64,000 bases of DNA from Leisingera sp. ANG-M1 (GCF_000813745.1 NZ_JWLC01000029.1:45285-109284); one strand, 5' to 3'; shown: positions 16,348 to 26,305, counted from the stretch's first letter. Program-made: numbers and translations. The notes: a model not told the origin generated them from the sequence alone.

Positions 16348-17268
16348 ATGCTGTCTCCGCTCCCGCGTAGCTTTGTAACTATCGTTGAAACCGGATCTAT
16401 CTCACGGGCTGCGGAGGATCTAGGAATTGCCAAGTCTGCGGTCAGCCAAAACCTAAAAAGGCTCGAAGAACGGCTTGGCGTAAAGCTGGCGAACCGGACG
16501 ACACGCCAGTTTGTGCTGACACCTGCCGGGGAAAAATACTATCAGCATTGCAAAGGGTTGCTTGCACTGTCCCAAAGAGCAGCAACAGAAATGGAAGTGT
16601 TTGGCGCGGAGCCGGCCGGACCCCTGAAAATTACAGCACCGCATGCATTCATCGGCCCGGTTATCGCCCCTGCTTTACTCCGGTTGAAGCAACGGTTTCC
16701 CCGGCTTGAGCCTTTTGTCATAGCCGAGGACAAACGCCTTGATCTCGTTTCAGAAGGCATCGATGTAGCGATAACCGCCGGACACCTGCCGGACAGCAGC
16801 TTGCGCGCACGGCGGATAGGCCAAATATGCGATGTTCTTTGTGTCTCGCCTGCTTTGATGTCAGAAGCACCTGCGGCCGCAGACCCGGCCTTTTGCCAAT
16901 GGGTTCAATCACTCCCCTACTTGGCGCACGTGCGCGAACCTTTAACAGTAGAGCACAACATTCCGGTTGCCGACAGTACCAAATCCTCCGTGGCGCGTTT
17001 CACCCCAAGCCTCCGCAGCAACACAATTGAAGCATTGGTGTCATTTGTACGGGAAGGCCTGGGGATCGCACTTCTGCCGGACATTGCTGTTTTGAAAGAC
17101 CTCCAAGCAGGTTGTCTCGTGCGGTTATGCCCGGTAGGGGAAAACGAACCAGAACCAATCTTCGCAGTACACGCTTACGGCGCCCTCGCTCCGAAATCGG
17201 TGCAAGCGGTCATTGAGGCTATCAGTGCAGCTATCAGAGCTGCTGGCCTTGAGCCCCGGCAGCCCTAA
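16348..17268 (+). CDS. LysR-family transcriptional regulator
   Basis: 306 residues. N-terminal helix-turn-helix (VETGSISRAAEDLGIAKSAV, then SQNLKRLEERLGVKLANRTT) and a substrate-binding domain resembling the DsdC/AaeR-type group. It is divergent from the SnoaL-like gene across about 100 bp. The genes at 17501-18621 lie downstream on the same strand after 230 nt and may also be targets (inference). Confidence 0.92.
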   Translation: MLSPLPRSFVTIVETGSISRAAEDLGIAKSAVSQNLKRLEERLGVKLANRTTRQFVLTPAGEKYYQHCKGLLALSQRAATEMEVFGAEPAGPLKITAPHAFIGPVIAPALLRLKQRFPRLEPFVIAEDKRLDLVSEGIDVAITAGHLPDSSLRARRIGQICDVLCVSPALMSEAPAAADPAFCQWVQSLPYLAHVREPLTVEHNIPVADSTKSSVARFTPSLRSNTIEALVSFVREGLGIALLPDIAVLKDLQAGCLVRLCPVGENEPEPIFAVHAYGALAPKSVQAVIEAISAAIRAAGLEPRQP

Positions 17269-17500
17269 ACACGCAGCCGAAGATGGAGGCTCGAAACCGC
17301 CATTTCTTCCATAAGATCTTTGATGTCCCCCCGGGCAACAGCAGTTTCAGGACAGTGTTGCTTGCTGCGCTAGCAAGTACTGACGCGCCCTCCGGCCGCG
17401 GGAGCTCGGAAAATTCTGCAAACCTGCTATAATTTGACTGGCTCGAGACCGGCCCTGAGCGACCGGCCGAGTTTCCGAACGCTCGCCGGGAGTCTTTTTC

Positions 17501-17989
17501 ATGCCTGCCGCCTTATTTACCCGTCGATCTCTCCTCGCCCTAGGAAGCACTGCTGTGGCGATGGGAGCCTCGGGCTTCCCTGTTCCTGCCAACGCTGCGG
17601 GCCTCGCGCCGACGCCTTCGATGCGCGGCGGCGCCAACAATTACCGGCCAGGCGCACCAATCGTCGACAGGATTGGCGGCGGGGGGTTTTGGATGACGGG
17701 CACGGTCCGGCGCGCAGGTGATGGCGCCCCGCTTGCCGGCCAGCGCATCCAGATCTGGGCACACACGACCGAAGGGCATGAGCGCGAGCAGCGGAGCCAT
17801 GGGGCCACACTTACGGATGCGAATGGGGAATTCCGCCTCGAGATGCCGCAGATCGTCCCCGCCTTTGGACAGCCGCATGGCCATCTCGCTTATGATAGCG
17901 GTGACTTTGAAACCGTCTTCCTGCGTCCGGTCATGCGGAGCGCCAAAGATACCACTCTAAGCGCGCACTTCGTCCTTCAGCCCGCCTAA
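17501..17989 (+). CDS. Tat-exported intradiol-dioxygenase-like beta-sandwich protein
   Basis: 162 residues. FTRRSLLALGSTAVAMG is a twin-arginine signal. The mature part resembles a cut-down intradiol ring-cleavage dioxygenase: MTGTVRRAGDGAPLAGQRIQ, then IWAHTTEG, TDANGEFRLEMP and QPHGHLAY. His126 and His128 match the two iron-ligand histidines, but the tyrosine expected in the P-Y-P motif is replaced in VPAFG, so normal catechol cleavage is doubtful. A GTG 5 nt after its stop opens a haem-type membrane protein, suggesting a periplasmic redox pair. Confidence 0.72.
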   Translation: MPAALFTRRSLLALGSTAVAMGASGFPVPANAAGLAPTPSMRGGANNYRPGAPIVDRIGGGGFWMTGTVRRAGDGAPLAGQRIQIWAHTTEGHEREQRSHGATLTDANGEFRLEMPQIVPAFGQPHGHLAYDSGDFETVFLRPVMRSAKDTTLSAHFVLQPA

Positions 17990-17994
17990 GCGCA

Positions 17995-18621
17995 GTGGGT
18001 GCAAAGGATATGAGTCCGGCCCGAAGGGCCTTAATCTGGAGCGTCTTCGCGGCCGTCGTTGTTGCGCCAATCTCTGCTGCGGCAATGAGCCCGCTACTCG
18101 CATGGCGCCACACTGTCTATATCGCGGCGGGATTTGCCGGCGTGATCGCGATGGCACTCCTGCTTGTACAGCCTTTGCTTGCAGGCGGGTACTTGCCTGG
18201 CTTGTCTGTGCGGCGCGGGCGGAACGTGCATCGCTGGACCGGCGGAGCCTTGATCGCAGCAGTTGCAACCCACGTGGCAGGCCTATGGATCACCAGCCCG
18301 CCAGACGTGGCCGATGCGCTGCTCTTCGCGTCGCCAACTCCGTTTTCCGCTTGGGGCGTGATCGCGATGTGGGCGGTCTTCGGTGCTGCGCTTCTGGCCG
18401 CATTTCGCGGGCGTTTCCGCCAGAGACTGCGCAGCTGGCGCCGTGCTCATACCGCTCTCGTGTCAGTTACCGTCATCGGGAGCGTGGCCCATGCCATGAT
18501 GATCGAGGGCACAATGGAGACTGTGTCAAAAACCCTGCTTTGTGTCTTCACCCTCGCCGCAACGGGTAAGGCGGTGGCAGATTTTCGGGCGTGGGCGACC
18601 CGGTCGCACCGTGATCCCTGA
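17995..18621 (+). CDS. Ferric-reductase-like / cytochrome b-type membrane protein
   Basis: About 208 residues with five or six membrane spans, for example LIWSVFAAVVVAPISAAAM and FAGVIAMALLLVQPLLAGG. Histidines at the membrane edges (WRHTVY, RNVHRW, ATHVAG, RAHTAL, VAHAMM) fit b-type haem ligation as in ferric reductase-like transmembrane domains. It is probably co-transcribed with the Tat-exported protein upstream and may feed it electrons (inference). The start is either GTG 17995 or ATG 18010; neither has a clearly better ribosome site. Confidence 0.7.
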   Translation: MGAKDMSPARRALIWSVFAAVVVAPISAAAMSPLLAWRHTVYIAAGFAGVIAMALLLVQPLLAGGYLPGLSVRRGRNVHRWTGGALIAAVATHVAGLWITSPPDVADALLFASPTPFSAWGVIAMWAVFGAALLAAFRGRFRQRLRSWRRAHTALVSVTVIGSVAHAMMIEGTMETVSKTLLCVFTLAATGKAVADFRAWATRSHRDP

Positions 18622-18926
18622 AGCAAGTCCGAGCGATGACTTTGCCCTGTGGACCAAGGTGATCAAACCACAAGGGCTGTATCTCCCCAATGGAGCTGAA
18701 AGTCACGGGACGCAGCTTCTCCAGCGCCCCCAGGAACATACACATTAAAAGCCCTCTGCAGCAGTCCACAGAAGTTTGATGCAGGTGTGATTGGCCGCAC
18801 TGCGCGTTCGGGCCTAGCCTGTTCTAAACTAATCGCGTCTGCGCCGGGTAATTTGACCACTGTTCCGGCAGTCACTCCCGCAGCCGGTAAGCAAGTTGGT
18901 ACAGCAATCACACGAAAGGCCATCCC
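18622..18926. other. Intergenic stretch, nothing recognised
   Basis: 305 bases before the DUF3179 gene. No plausible gene or strong stem-loop was seen; the promoter of the downstream gene is probably here. Confidence 0.45.
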
Positions 18927-20312
18927 ATGCATACCGCAACCGGATTTCCCTCCCGCGGTTTCTTGCTTGCGTCCTTTGTGGCGCTCTCTCTTTCCTGGCC
19001 TGCCGTTCCAAGGGCGCAGGAAGCGCGCGTCCTCCCGGACTATGTGATCGACGCTTTTGGCGCTCCGCCCGCAACTCCGGCAGGTCCGCTATCCGGCAGC
19101 CTGCGTTCCGCCGTTCAGGTGGCCTTTGTTGACAGCCTCAAGCAGAAAGCCTGGGGGCCGGATCAAAACCTGGCGCTGGAGGAAATCACCGCGTCCGGCG
19201 ACCCCCGGCTGGTCTGGATCATCAGTGATGTGCTCCGTTTCGTTTCTGAGCGCAGCATCAGCGCAGCGCTGACCAAATCAGCCTCCAGCCTGCTGGACAA
19301 GAAGCTGCCCAGACGCAATAGCTGGGGCGCGATTACCGACCACCTTATTGCATGGGACATTCCGCCCCCCCCTGACTACCTGGCCGTGAAACGCGCCATC
19401 TTCACCAGCGTCATTCCCGGCTGGGACAGGATCTTTGCAGAGGGCGAGATCGACTGGCGGCACGTCTCCTGGGGCGGCGTCCTGATCGATGACCGTGCTT
19501 ACGACAATACAGACAGCCCCTGTAATTGCATTCCCGCCGCCGACAATCCGGAGGTGAGCAGTGCTGAAGAAGCCATTTGGCTGAAAGACAGCGACATCGT
19601 CTTTGGAGTTGAGGTGAACGGTGAATACCGCGCATATCCGCGGCGCATTATGGAAGTCCGGGAAATGGTGAACGACACCCTCGGCGGCCGGGATCTTGGC
19701 ATTCCCTATTGCACGTTGTGCGGTTCAGCCCAGGCCTATTTCACGGATCAGCTGCCTGCGGGGATTGAGCGTCCGGTCCTGCGCACCTCGGGCCTGCTGA
19801 TCCGATCCAACAAGGTCATGTATGACGTCAATACGTACTCAGTGTTCGATACATTTCTGGGCAAGGCCGTAACCGGCCCGCTGGCGAAGAGGAACCTGCA
19901 GCTGAAACAGGCCTCCGTCGTAACGACGGACTGGGGAACCTGGAAACGGGCACATCCCGAAACGACGGTGCTTGTCGAGGCGTTGGCACTTGGCCGCAAC
20001 TTTGACTTCCGGAACGGCCGGGACGCCAATGGCCCAATCTTCCCGGTCGGAGATGTCGACCCGCGCCTGCCGATTCATGAAGACATCATTGGTGTTGTGA
20101 CGGCCTCAGGCAAACCTGTCGCCTTCCAGCGCAGCAAGGCAATTGCAAAGCTGACGCGTGGCCGCGAGGTCTCATATGAAAACGTACGCCTGCAATTGGA
20201 CGCCGGCGGCGTGAAGGCCGTTGATGCGTACGGTTCCGACCTGGGAAGCCATCAGGCATTCTGGTTTGCCTGGTCGCAGTTCCACCCTCAAACCGCCCTT
20301 TGGCCCAACTAA
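18927..20312 (+). CDS. DUF3179-domain secreted protein
   Basis: 461 residues with a signal peptide (FLLASFVALSLSWPAVPRAQ). The C-terminal two thirds match the DUF3179 pattern: VFGVEVNGEYRAYPRRIM, GRDLGIPYCTLCGSAQAYF with a C-x-x-C pair, SVFDTFLGKAVTGPL, and a final WFAWSQFHP. The biochemical role of the family is unknown; the paired cysteines suggest a redox or metal function (inference). The N-terminal ~150 residues are helical and I do not recognise them. The gene stands alone, with the IS21 remnant downstream. Confidence 0.82.
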   Translation: MHTATGFPSRGFLLASFVALSLSWPAVPRAQEARVLPDYVIDAFGAPPATPAGPLSGSLRSAVQVAFVDSLKQKAWGPDQNLALEEITASGDPRLVWIISDVLRFVSERSISAALTKSASSLLDKKLPRRNSWGAITDHLIAWDIPPPPDYLAVKRAIFTSVIPGWDRIFAEGEIDWRHVSWGGVLIDDRAYDNTDSPCNCIPAADNPEVSSAEEAIWLKDSDIVFGVEVNGEYRAYPRRIMEVREMVNDTLGGRDLGIPYCTLCGSAQAYFTDQLPAGIERPVLRTSGLLIRSNKVMYDVNTYSVFDTFLGKAVTGPLAKRNLQLKQASVVTTDWGTWKRAHPETTVLVEALALGRNFDFRNGRDANGPIFPVGDVDPRLPIHEDIIGVVTASGKPVAFQRSKAIAKLTRGREVSYENVRLQLDAGGVKAVDAYGSDLGSHQAFWFAWSQFHPQTALWPN

Positions 20313-20503
20313 GGTGACCCCAGGCAAGCAGTCCTAGGACGCACAACGGTATCGCAGTATCAATAGGTCAGTATGCTTTACGGCCCAATCCTGCCGTTCA
20401 CCCGACCGCCAAGTTTCACCGGTTGAGACCCGCATAGCTGTCTTGTCAGAGCTCGGCGATGCCTGGGGGCAACGGCAGCAATTGGCTCACCTAAGCCTAA
20501 CAC
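20313..20503. other. Spacer between the DUF3179 gene and the IS21 end
   Basis: 191 bases with no gene; the IS21-like end starts at about 20504. Confidence 0.4.
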
Positions 20504-21401
20504 TGTCAATCGGCATGGAACTTTGACCCCCTATAGGCATCCAAAATTGACCCCCTGTTTGACGTGCGGTTAGCTGACCCGATGCGGTGTAGCCTCCACA
20601 AAGCGAAGCCGTATCGGGCCAGCGTCGGCTCGACTATTCTCGGGTTTTGAAGCGCCAGCTCTCGTTGCCAGTTTCGACTATGTCGCAATGGTGGGTAAGG
20701 CGGTCGAGCAGCGCGGTGGTCATCTTGGCGTCGCCGAAGACCGAGGGCCATTCGCCGAAGTCTAGGTTGGTCGTCACGATGATCAATGTGCGCTCGTAAA
20801 GGCAGCTGATGAGATGGAACAATAGCCGACCACCGGTTTGTGCGAAGGGAAGATAGCCAAGCTCGTCGAGGATCAGGAAGTCGAGGCGGCACAGCAGATC
20901 TGCCGTGCGCCCCTGTCGGTCGGCGCGGGCTTCCGCATCGAGTTTGTTCACCAGGTCCACAACGTTGAAGAAGCGCCCCCGTCTGCCGCGGCAGATGCTC
21001 CCGAGCGATGCTGACGGCCAGGTGGTATTTACCGGTCCCTGTGCCGCCGATCAGCACGACATTGCGTTGCTGCGCCAGAAACTCTCCGGCCGCCAGATCA
21101 CGGGCCAGCGCCTCGTTGACCGGCATGCCTTCGAAGCTGAACTCATCGACCTCTTTCGCCAGGGGCAGCTAGGCAATCGTCATCTGGTATTTGATCGAGC
21201 GCGCCTGCTTCTCACTGATCTCGGCGTTCAGCAGATCGCCCCCTCTCGGCAGCATGCTGCGCATGCGCCTGCCGGGCAGCGGATGATCTGTTGCGGTTCG
21301 TGCTGACGCTTCGCCGCCGTGGCGATGGTCTCATCGTAGGCGGCCTTCATGCCGTAGAGCTTCAGCTGGGTCATCGCGTCCAGCACCTGTGATCTTTCCA
21401 T
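20504..21401 (-). mobile_element. IS21-family insertion sequence remnant (one end plus istB)
   Basis: The left boundary near 20504 begins TGTCAATCGG and contains repeated TTGACCCCCT blocks (about 20522-20554), typical of IS21-like termini. Behind it lies a damaged istB on the minus strand. istA and the other terminus are missing, so only one flank of the element remains. It abuts the truncated SWIM gene, which it appears to have disrupted. Confidence 0.8.
20634..21401 (-). pseudogene. istB: istB helper ATPase, frameshifted
   Basis: Minus-strand reading from 21401 gives MERSQVLDAMTQLKLYGMKA, then shifts frame near 21290, resumes as EALARDLAAGEFLAQQRN and [13 protein letters not shown] (Walker A with Tyr where Thr is expected), and shifts again near 20970 into [17 protein letters not shown] (Walker B region) and ending WRFKTRE. 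A stop in the NAEISEKQ region (about 21150) is also present. IstB is the AAA+ helper of the IS21 transposase; this copy cannot make a full protein. Confidence 0.85.
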
Positions 21402-21976
21402 GGATGTGTCTCCTTAGCCTGCGCGCGCGCGACGACGGCCGCCGCCGCCACAACCCGCCTACGCGCGCTCTTGGCGCCTTTGAAAGCGGCATTCGCCAAC
21501 CCCTGACCTGCGAGGAACATCACGCCGTGTTCGATATCGGGCAGCGTCACCGAAAGGTTCAGCCCCTCCTCCGCTACCACGGCTCCGCCGCTGATCCGCG
21601 CCAAAGTCACCGCCTTGTCCCAGTCCGCACCCGCAAACTTGCGCAGGTCTGCCTCGGTCAGCGCGCCCATTTCCGCTGCAGCAGAAGTTTGGGGTGCCGC
21701 ATCTGCCTGTGGTGTCGCGCGCAATGCAAGCACGGCAAGCACCATGTGTCGGCACACGCTCGTTGCACTGCACGTGCAATTGGAAGCCTGCAAAGCGGAG
21801 CCTGTAAACCGTACCGTGTTTTCGCCAATGGTGACGACTGCCAAGTCGCCGGTAAAACTTTCGATCACTGCCTTGCCTGCCGCCAGATCGCGTATCGCAC
21901 GCTTAACGATGCCGGCATTGGCCAGTGCTGCCAGCGCATCTTCGTCATGGGTGGCGATCAGCGTGGCGAGGCTCAT
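21371..21976 (-). pseudogene. SWIM zinc-finger protein, C-terminally truncated by the IS21 remnant
   Basis: The first ~185 residues are a SWIM-domain protein: NCTCSATSVCRHMVLAVLAL holds the C-x-C ... C-x-H zinc motif. After QAKETHPWK the frame runs antisense over the start of istB and ends at 21371, so the natural C-terminus is lost. Such SWIM proteins usually sit with MoxR ATPase and VWA proteins. The start ATG overlaps the stop of the upstream VWA fragment by 4 nt, showing an original operon. Confidence 0.75.
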
Positions 21977-22719
21977 TGCATAACCTCGGCGAGCCAGTTG
22001 GCAAAACGATCAGGCGTCATCGCGCCCACATGCATCCCGATGTCTGCCGCCCGTTGGGCAGTAACTGCATCAAAGCATGGTGTGCCCAGATCATCGAGCG
22101 CAGTCAGCCCCACCATCCGCACGCGCGCTTCGGCCATCCGTGCAAGGGCCGTAAAAAGCATGCGTGGCGCGGCACCCTCGGCAAAATCCGTGATCAGCGC
22201 AAAGACGGTGCGTTCCGGGTCTGTGATGTATTGCTCGCAATACGTCACCGCGCGCCCGATATTCGTGCCGCCGCCAAGCTGCACCGACAGAAGCGTTTCC
22301 AGAGGATCCTCCAACTGGTCAGAAACATCGATGATTGAGGTATCAAACAGCACCATCTTCACCGTCACGCCCGGCAAACCGCACAGGATCGCAGCCATGA
22401 CGGCAGAGTGGATGACGCTGTCGGTCATCGAGCCAGACTGGTCGAAACACAGGATGATGGTCCACGGCAGCCGCCGCTTTTCACGACTGTTGAAACGGAT
22501 GTTTTCCGCAATGATCCGTTGCGTGTCTGGATCATAGGTTTTGAGGTTCTCGCGAAGCGTTCTCCGCCAGTCAAAGTTCGCTGCGGACGGGACACTGGAC
22601 CGGCGAAACCGGTTTGGTGTCACGGGCGGCAGCATCAGAAGTGCAGCCTCTTGAGTTTCAAGGCTTTCTGGACAGCCACATAGAAACCTTGAAACGTCTC
22701 TCAGACGAACATCCTGCAC
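21973..22719 (-). pseudogene. VWA-domain protein, N-terminally truncated
   Basis: The frame encodes 248 residues, of which about residue 35 onward is a von Willebrand factor A domain of the MoxR-associated type: ILCFDQSGSMTDSVIHSAVM (D-x-S-x-S MIDAS metal site), SVQLGGGTNIGRAVTYCEQY, and a DFAEGAAP acid site. Homologues carry roughly 150 more N-terminal residues; here the first ~30 codons look unrelated, so the 5' half appears deleted. With the SWIM fragment it is the stump of a MoxR/VWA/SWIM operon. Confidence 0.7.
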
Positions 22720-22939
22720 CCATTCATGAGAGGCTGGGAAAAGCTGCAGACAGGTACAGGTTCAAGTGAAGGAAACTGTACCTTCGGGACAGAACAGTCA
22801 TTCGCTGCCAAGGCAGCATCGGTCACGAAGAGCGTCTGCTTACCGCAGGTAACTGACATTGGTGCCACATTCAGCGGGCGGCAGGAGTGAACCCAATCCA
22901 CTGAATACTGCGCAATGTACAAATGACTGCTTTGCCGGA

Positions 22940-23824
22940 TTAGACACTAAATTTTTGGCTCAGGTAATCAACAAATACGCGGGTTTTTTGAGGCAGGTAA
23001 TGCCGTTGTGGGTATACGGCATAAATTGGTTGTTCGACTGGCTTGTACTCAGGAAGAAGACGAACCAAACGATTTTCAGAGATATCACTTGCCACCATAA
23101 AGTCACCAAGCATTGTATAGCAGTTTCCCGATAGAGCAGCGTTCTTTGCAGCGACTGATGAACTTACAGTGCAACGTTGAGGTGCTTCGAATTCAACGCT
23201 ACTGGTTTCATAGGTGAAGCGCTGACTTCGCCCCCATTCTCCGCTAATTTGTGTAACAGAAGGCAGGCTCCTTATCTCTTCGAGTGACTTGGGCACCCCG
23301 TACTGACGGAAAAACTCAGGCGTCGCGACAAATACCACCTTTTGGCTGAAAATCTTCTTCGCAACCAGTGATGAATCTTGCAATGGCCCTACCCGAATTG
23401 CGACATCAAAATGCTCCTCAATCAAATCAACTGTGCGGTTGCTGATTTCTAACGAAACCTCCAGTTCGGGAAATCTGTCCATGAACTCAGGCAACACCGG
23501 TGCCAGACATTCGTTCCCAAACGCGGCAACACAGGATACGCGTAGCCGCCCGCGCGGAGCAGCGTGGCGCTCGTGAACAGCGTTCCGCATGTTAGCCACT
23601 TCTTCGAGCAAGCCAGAGCTTCGTTGAACGAATTCCAACCCAGCATCTGTCAGATTCATTTGGCGTGTTGTGCGATTGATGAGACGTACGCCCAAGTCTG
23701 CTTCCAGATCGGCAACAACTCGACTGACGGACGCCGCGGATAACCGCAACTCTGTGCTAGCAGCCGCGAAGCTTCCCAAGCGCGCAACCTCAGTGACAAC
23801 GCGCATAGCGGCAAACATATCCAT
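22940..23824 (-). CDS. LysR-family transcriptional regulator
   Basis: 294 residues. N-terminal helix-turn-helix (VTEVARLGSFAAASTELRLS, then AASVSRVVADLEADLGVRLI) of the DsdC/AaeR-type subgroup, with a full effector domain. It is divergent from an oxidoreductase/nitronate-monooxygenase pair across about 110 AT-rich bases and probably regulates it (inference). Confidence 0.92.
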   Translation of the reverse strand: MDMFAAMRVVTEVARLGSFAAASTELRLSAASVSRVVADLEADLGVRLINRTTRQMNLTDAGLEFVQRSSGLLEEVANMRNAVHERHAAPRGRLRVSCVAAFGNECLAPVLPEFMDRFPELEVSLEISNRTVDLIEEHFDVAIRVGPLQDSSLVAKKIFSQKVVFVATPEFFRQYGVPKSLEEIRSLPSVTQISGEWGRSQRFTYETSSVEFEAPQRCTVSSSVAAKNAALSGNCYTMLGDFMVASDISENRLVRLLPEYKPVEQPIYAVYPQRHYLPQKTRVFVDYLSQKFSV

Positions 23825-23937
23825 AGCATCACTCTTTCGTGGAATGAGATAGTGTCTTCAGAATTCATATATTACCTCGAAAACCTACTCAATGTACAAA
23901 AAAGCTTAAACAGTGAAACAAGATCGAAAGCCAAACA

Positions 23938-24942
23938 ATGACCGTAAATCCAAGCTGGGTGTTGAGAAGCCACCCCACCGCCATGCCCACACCTGACAAT
24001 TGGACGCTAGAGGATCGCGCCATACCTGATGCAGTAGATGGTGAGCTTTTGGTCAAAACCATGTGGCTGTCGGTTGATCCTTACATGCGGGGCAGAATTA
24101 GCCCGGCTAAGAATTATGCGGCGGGCATCCCTTTGGGCGGCTTGATGAAAGGAGGTGGGATCGGCGAAGTGATTGCCTCAAACTCACCTGACTTTAAGCC
24201 CGGTGACGTGGTTATAAGTGACTATTTTGGATGGCAGCCCTTCAGTACGATCCCTGCCGGTTCCGCCAAGATTGTCGATACTGTATCTGCGCCTGCACAA
24301 GCGGCGCTGAGTTATCTTGGGATGCCCGGTCTGACGGCCTATTTCTCTCTTCTAAAAACCGGGGCACCAAAAGAAGGTGAAACAGTATTGATATCTGCAG
24401 CTTCCGGTGCTGTGGGCCAGATTGCTGGCCAAATCGCGCGTATCAGAGGGCTTGATCCCGTCGCAATTGCTGGAACTGATACCAAGGTCGCCTGGTGCAA
24501 AGAGTTAGGATATCGGGCAGGTATCAATCACCGGACATCTACCGATTTAGTTGGTGATGTTGCTGCGGCTTGTCCCAACGGTGTTGATGTGTTTCTGGAC
24601 AACACTGCCGGGCCTCTTCATGACGCAGCAATGCTCAACCTCAATACATTTGGGCGGGTCGTCATTGTTGGAACTATCGCGCTGGCCGATAAATTTGACA
24701 AACCGGACATAGGGATGCGGCATTTGCGCCAGACGTTGATCACGCGTGCCCGGATCCAGGGATTTCTACTGGATGATTTTGAGGAAGACTACACAAACGC
24801 CGCCGCTGATCTGCTGTCTTGGCATCAGCAAGGCCTGCTCAAGACACGCGAAGATATCGCCGAAGGGATCGAGGCTGTGCCCGGTGCATTTGTACGGATG
24901 CTGAAGGGGGAAAACTTCGGCAAGCAACTGGTTAAGCTTTAG
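23938..24942 (+). CDS. NADP-dependent MDR-family oxidoreductase (CurA/PTGR-like)
   Basis: 334 residues of the medium-chain reductase superfamily without zinc-ligand cysteines. YMRGRISPAKNY and MKGGGIGEVIAS are typical of the prostaglandin reductase/curcumin reductase group, and SAASGAVGQIAGQIARIRG is the Rossmann A-x-x-G-x-x-G site. Members reduce the double bond of alpha,beta-unsaturated carbonyls with NADPH. It lies 18 nt before the nitronate monooxygenase gene. Confidence 0.85.
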   Translation: MTVNPSWVLRSHPTAMPTPDNWTLEDRAIPDAVDGELLVKTMWLSVDPYMRGRISPAKNYAAGIPLGGLMKGGGIGEVIASNSPDFKPGDVVISDYFGWQPFSTIPAGSAKIVDTVSAPAQAALSYLGMPGLTAYFSLLKTGAPKEGETVLISAASGAVGQIAGQIARIRGLDPVAIAGTDTKVAWCKELGYRAGINHRTSTDLVGDVAAACPNGVDVFLDNTAGPLHDAAMLNLNTFGRVVIVGTIALADKFDKPDIGMRHLRQTLITRARIQGFLLDDFEEDYTNAAADLLSWHQQGLLKTREDIAEGIEAVPGAFVRMLKGENFGKQLVKL

Positions 24943-24960
24943 AGACGGGATTAAAGTGAG

Positions 24961-25977
24961 ATGACAGAATTCGCCAAGCATCAACTGGCCGGCAGCGATC
25001 TGCTATTTGACAGCTGGGTAACACGGACGCTGAAAATTCGCTATCCCATTCTAATGGGCGGCATGATGTGGCTGGGACGGGCTAACCTGGTCGCCCCGGT
25101 TGTACGTGCAGGCGCCACCGGTTTTTTATCCGCTTTGACTTTTCCGGACCCGCAAAAACTGCGGGACGAAATTCAGCGATGCCGTGATCTGGCGCAAAGT
25201 GATCGGTTTGGCGTTAACCTCTACATTTCCAATCATCAAGACAGTGACCAGGACCTGAGGCGCTTGGTGGACGTGGTGTGTGACATGGAAGTTCCATTTG
25301 TCGAAACATCTGGTGCACGACCCAACGATCTTATTCCTCCACTGAAGCAAGCAGGTGTCAAAATTCTGCACAAGGTTCCAACTGTTCGCCACGGCAAATC
25401 GGCTGCAAAGTTAGGAGTTGACGCGGTCATTCTGGTCGGCGCGGAATGCGGCGGCCACCCTGGACCCAAGATGGTCGGAAGTTTTGTTCAAGGCGCTCAG
25501 GGCGCGCAGGAAATACCGTTACCAGTTATCCTGGGCGGCGGCATTGGCCATGGCAGCCAAGTGACTGCGGCGTTTGCGATGGGATGCGAAGGCGTGCTGA
25601 TAGGGACACGCATGATGGCCGCAAAAGAGGCAATTCCGCATGAGGCAATCAAGGCGCGGGTAGCGGCAAGCGACGGGACAAATACTGTAGTTGTTCAGTC
25701 CATTTTCAATCACCACCACCGGGTTCTCTCGAACGATGCGACCCAAAAAGTGTTGGAACTGGAACGCCAAGGGGTAGCCGATTTCGAAACCTACCGCCCG
25801 CTTGTTGAAGGCAGCGCGACGTGGGAGGCAATCCGGTCCGGTGACTACAGACGGGGTATGATCGATATGGGACAGTCCGCATGCTTCGTAAATCAAGTTG
25901 ACCCTGCAGGAACAATCATCGCCAATCTCGTGACCGAGGCTTATGCTGCTTTAGAAAAACTTGGAGTTCGGCAATAA
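24961..25977 (+). CDS. Nitronate monooxygenase family flavoprotein
   Basis: 338 residues, FMN-dependent TIM barrel of the 2-nitropropane dioxygenase family: RYPILMGGMMWLGRANLVAP at the start, GVNLYISN, GAECGGHPGP, and the phosphate-binding VILGGGIGHGSQVTAAFAMG followed by GVLIGTRMMA. Members oxidise alkyl nitronates such as propionate-3-nitronate, but many act on unknown substrates. It probably forms an operon with the MDR reductase upstream. Confidence 0.85.
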   Translation: MTEFAKHQLAGSDLLFDSWVTRTLKIRYPILMGGMMWLGRANLVAPVVRAGATGFLSALTFPDPQKLRDEIQRCRDLAQSDRFGVNLYISNHQDSDQDLRRLVDVVCDMEVPFVETSGARPNDLIPPLKQAGVKILHKVPTVRHGKSAAKLGVDAVILVGAECGGHPGPKMVGSFVQGAQGAQEIPLPVILGGGIGHGSQVTAAFAMGCEGVLIGTRMMAAKEAIPHEAIKARVAASDGTNTVVVQSIFNHHHRVLSNDATQKVLELERQGVADFETYRPLVEGSATWEAIRSGDYRRGMIDMGQSACFVNQVDPAGTIIANLVTEAYAALEKLGVRQ

Positions 25978-26305
25978 CCCCGGATGTGAATGGACGCGTG
26001 TGTGGTTACGCGGGACTCTGCACCAGTGAAGGCCAGCTCAGGATCGATTGATAGCATCGATAGTTGGCTTTCGGTTAAATGTCAGCTCCGTCACGCTCAG
26101 CCATCTTCCCTTTGCAAACCAGTCAATGACCGTATTGCGCCGTCAGCCGACTGCGTCGCGCTGCACATGCGAAAGCCTGGAAGCGATCAAGGTCCGCTGT
26201 GGGCTCGTTCCTGCCTTTGTCCGCGATTGAACCTGAGAGTGTTACCTTGGATTGTCAACGTCCGGTTGGCGTTGTGGTGGGTCGTGGCGGATGGGAGGAA
26301 CCATC
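25978..26305. other. Intergenic stretch upstream of the integrase
   Basis: 328 bases with only weak frames. An attachment site might be expected near an integrase, but I saw no tRNA end or obvious direct repeat. Confidence 0.35.

Noticed and set aside
17428..17433. TATAAT upstream of the Tat-exported protein as a promoter
   Set aside because: No acceptable -35 box at 16-18 bp spacing.
25978..26305. Attachment site for the short integrase
   Set aside because: No tRNA 3' end or direct repeat pair found on either side.
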